Origin: Mycobacterium sp. Aquia_216 | GTDB taxonomy: Bacteria > Actinomycetota > Actinomycetes > Mycobacteriales > Mycobacteriaceae | Assembly: GCF_026723865.1 (NCBI RefSeq) | Contig: NZ_CP113529.1 | Span: forward strand, 5,828,001-5,892,000 | Direction of reading: 5' to 3' | Length of the DNA stretch: 64,000 bases | Shown: piece after piece, positions 63,479 through 64,000 of the stretch | How positions within the stretch are numbered: position 1 is the stretch's first letter | How the letters are laid out: every line of letters starts with the position of its first letter | Notes under the pieces: generated by a model | What the model saw: the letters and a program-made list of their open reading frames with translations, nothing else | Told to the model about the DNA's origin: nothing | The model's database searches: none | Translations under genes and position numbers: made by a program

Positions 63479-64000
63479 ACAACCAGCTCTCCGACGTGCT
63501 GGATCATCTGCTCTCCTTCGACATCACCGCCCGTCTGCTGAACCACGACTTCGTCCAGCAGGCGCTGCTGGCGGCCGCGCTGCTGGGACTGGTGGCCGGG
63601 CTGATCGGCCCGTTCATCGTGATGCGCCAGATGTCGTTCGCCGTGCACGGATCCAGCGAATTGTCGCTGACCGGAGCCGCGTTCGCACTGCTGGTCGGGT
63701 TCCAGGTGGGCTTGGGCGCGCTGATCGGCAGCGCCGTGGCGGCCGCACTGTTCGGCGTTCTCGGCCAGCGGGCCCGGGAACGCGATTCGGTGACCGGGGT
63801 GGTGCTGGCGTTCGGGTTGGGCCTCGCGGTGCTGTTCATCTACCTCTACCCGGGACGCTCGACGACGAGTTTCGCGCTGCTCACCGGCCAGATCGTCGGG
63901 GTGGGCTACAGCGGACTGGCGACGCTGGTGCTCGTTTGCCTGCTCGTGATCGGCGTCCTGGCGACGTGCTACCGACCGCTGTTGTTCGCCACCGTCGATC
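63475..64000 (+). CDS. znuB: zinc ABC transporter permease, partial (runs off the right edge)
   Basis: This is an ABC-3 family permease, with the first 175 residues visible and no stop before the window end. The start GTG overlaps znuC. Membrane segments visible include QQALLAAALLGLVAGLIGPF, an LTGAAFALLVGFQVGLGALIG region and GVVLAFGLGLAVLFIYLYP. The family hallmark RQMSFAVHGSSELSLTGAA (the usual A-H-x3-P position, here H-G-S-S-E) is slightly unusual. Confidence 0.88.
   Translation, partial: MNNQLSDVLDHLLSFDITARLLNHDFVQQALLAAALLGLVAGLIGPFIVMRQMSFAVHGSSELSLTGAAFALLVGFQVGLGALIGSAVAAALFGVLGQRARERDSVTGVVLAFGLGLAVLFIYLYPGRSTTSFALLTGQIVGVGYSGLATLVLVCLLVIGVLATCYRPLLFATVD

Overview
The window is high-GC actinobacterial DNA. 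Gene order and protein sequences match the cholesterol-catabolism locus of Mycobacterium (the region corresponding to M. tuberculosis Rv3525c to about Rv3575c). The PPE genes and the ferredoxin gene that I recall from the M. tuberculosis locus are absent. A zinc ABC transporter follows the kstR/LacI pair, and a sulfur block plus several other genes interrupt the conserved order. I therefore infer a non-tuberculous mycobacterium and do not name a species.

Layout. 1-172: start of a gamma-carbonic-anhydrase-like gene. 298-5517: kshA, a small Cys-containing protein, a KstR-headed three-gene operon (DUF1214 protein, SDR, sulfotransferase) and a haemophore-like secreted protein. 5595-11030: hsaE-hsaG-hsaF (minus) divergent from kstD and a MaoC hydratase (plus). 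12054-20211: the side-chain operon cyp125-chsE1-chsE2-chsH2-chsH1-ltp2 (minus), divergent from fadA5, a small protein and ddn. 20219-29253: a sulfur block (SulP, sulfonate-type ABC transporter, two DUF202 proteins, arylsulfatase, GntR regulator, formylglycine-generating enzyme). 29356-44347: the KstR2 regulon for the C/D rings and propionate side chain (two SDRs, echA20, ipdA, ipdB, ipdC, fadA6, kstR2, ipdF, fadE30, fadD3, fadE31-33). 44344-51011: aminotransferase, FadD32-like ligase, nat, a broken kinase-kelch gene, an NTF2-like protein and a membrane/coiled-coil protein. 51079-59623: hsaA-D-C-B, kshB, a secreted protein and fadE34. 59834-64000: kstR, a LacI regulator, and znuA-znuC-znuB running off the end.

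How the genes work together. CYP125, ChsE1/E2, ChsH1/H2, Ltp2 and FadA5 shorten the sterol side chain. KstD and KshAB open ring B. HsaAB, HsaC and HsaD degrade the A/B rings, and HsaE-G-F complete that branch to pyruvate and propionyl-CoA. FadD3, FadE30, IpdF, IpdC, EchA20, IpdAB, FadE31-33 and FadA6 take the remaining C/D-ring propionate. I found eight KstR-type palindromes (TnnAACnnGTTnnA) and three KstR2-type palindromes (AnCAAGnnCTTGnT), nearly all upstream of the expected operons.

The most unusual structure is a set of three about 1.0-kb cassettes (11040-12032, 34817-35837, 56462-57484). Each carries one minus-strand gene for a DUF559 (Vsr/PD-(D/E)XK-like) protein with an AbiEi-like N-terminus. 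Each is bracketed by a pair of related hairpin-forming repeats peculiar to that locus. All three sit exactly between two convergent catabolic operons. This looks like a gene family that inserts at, and duplicates, terminator-like palindromes.
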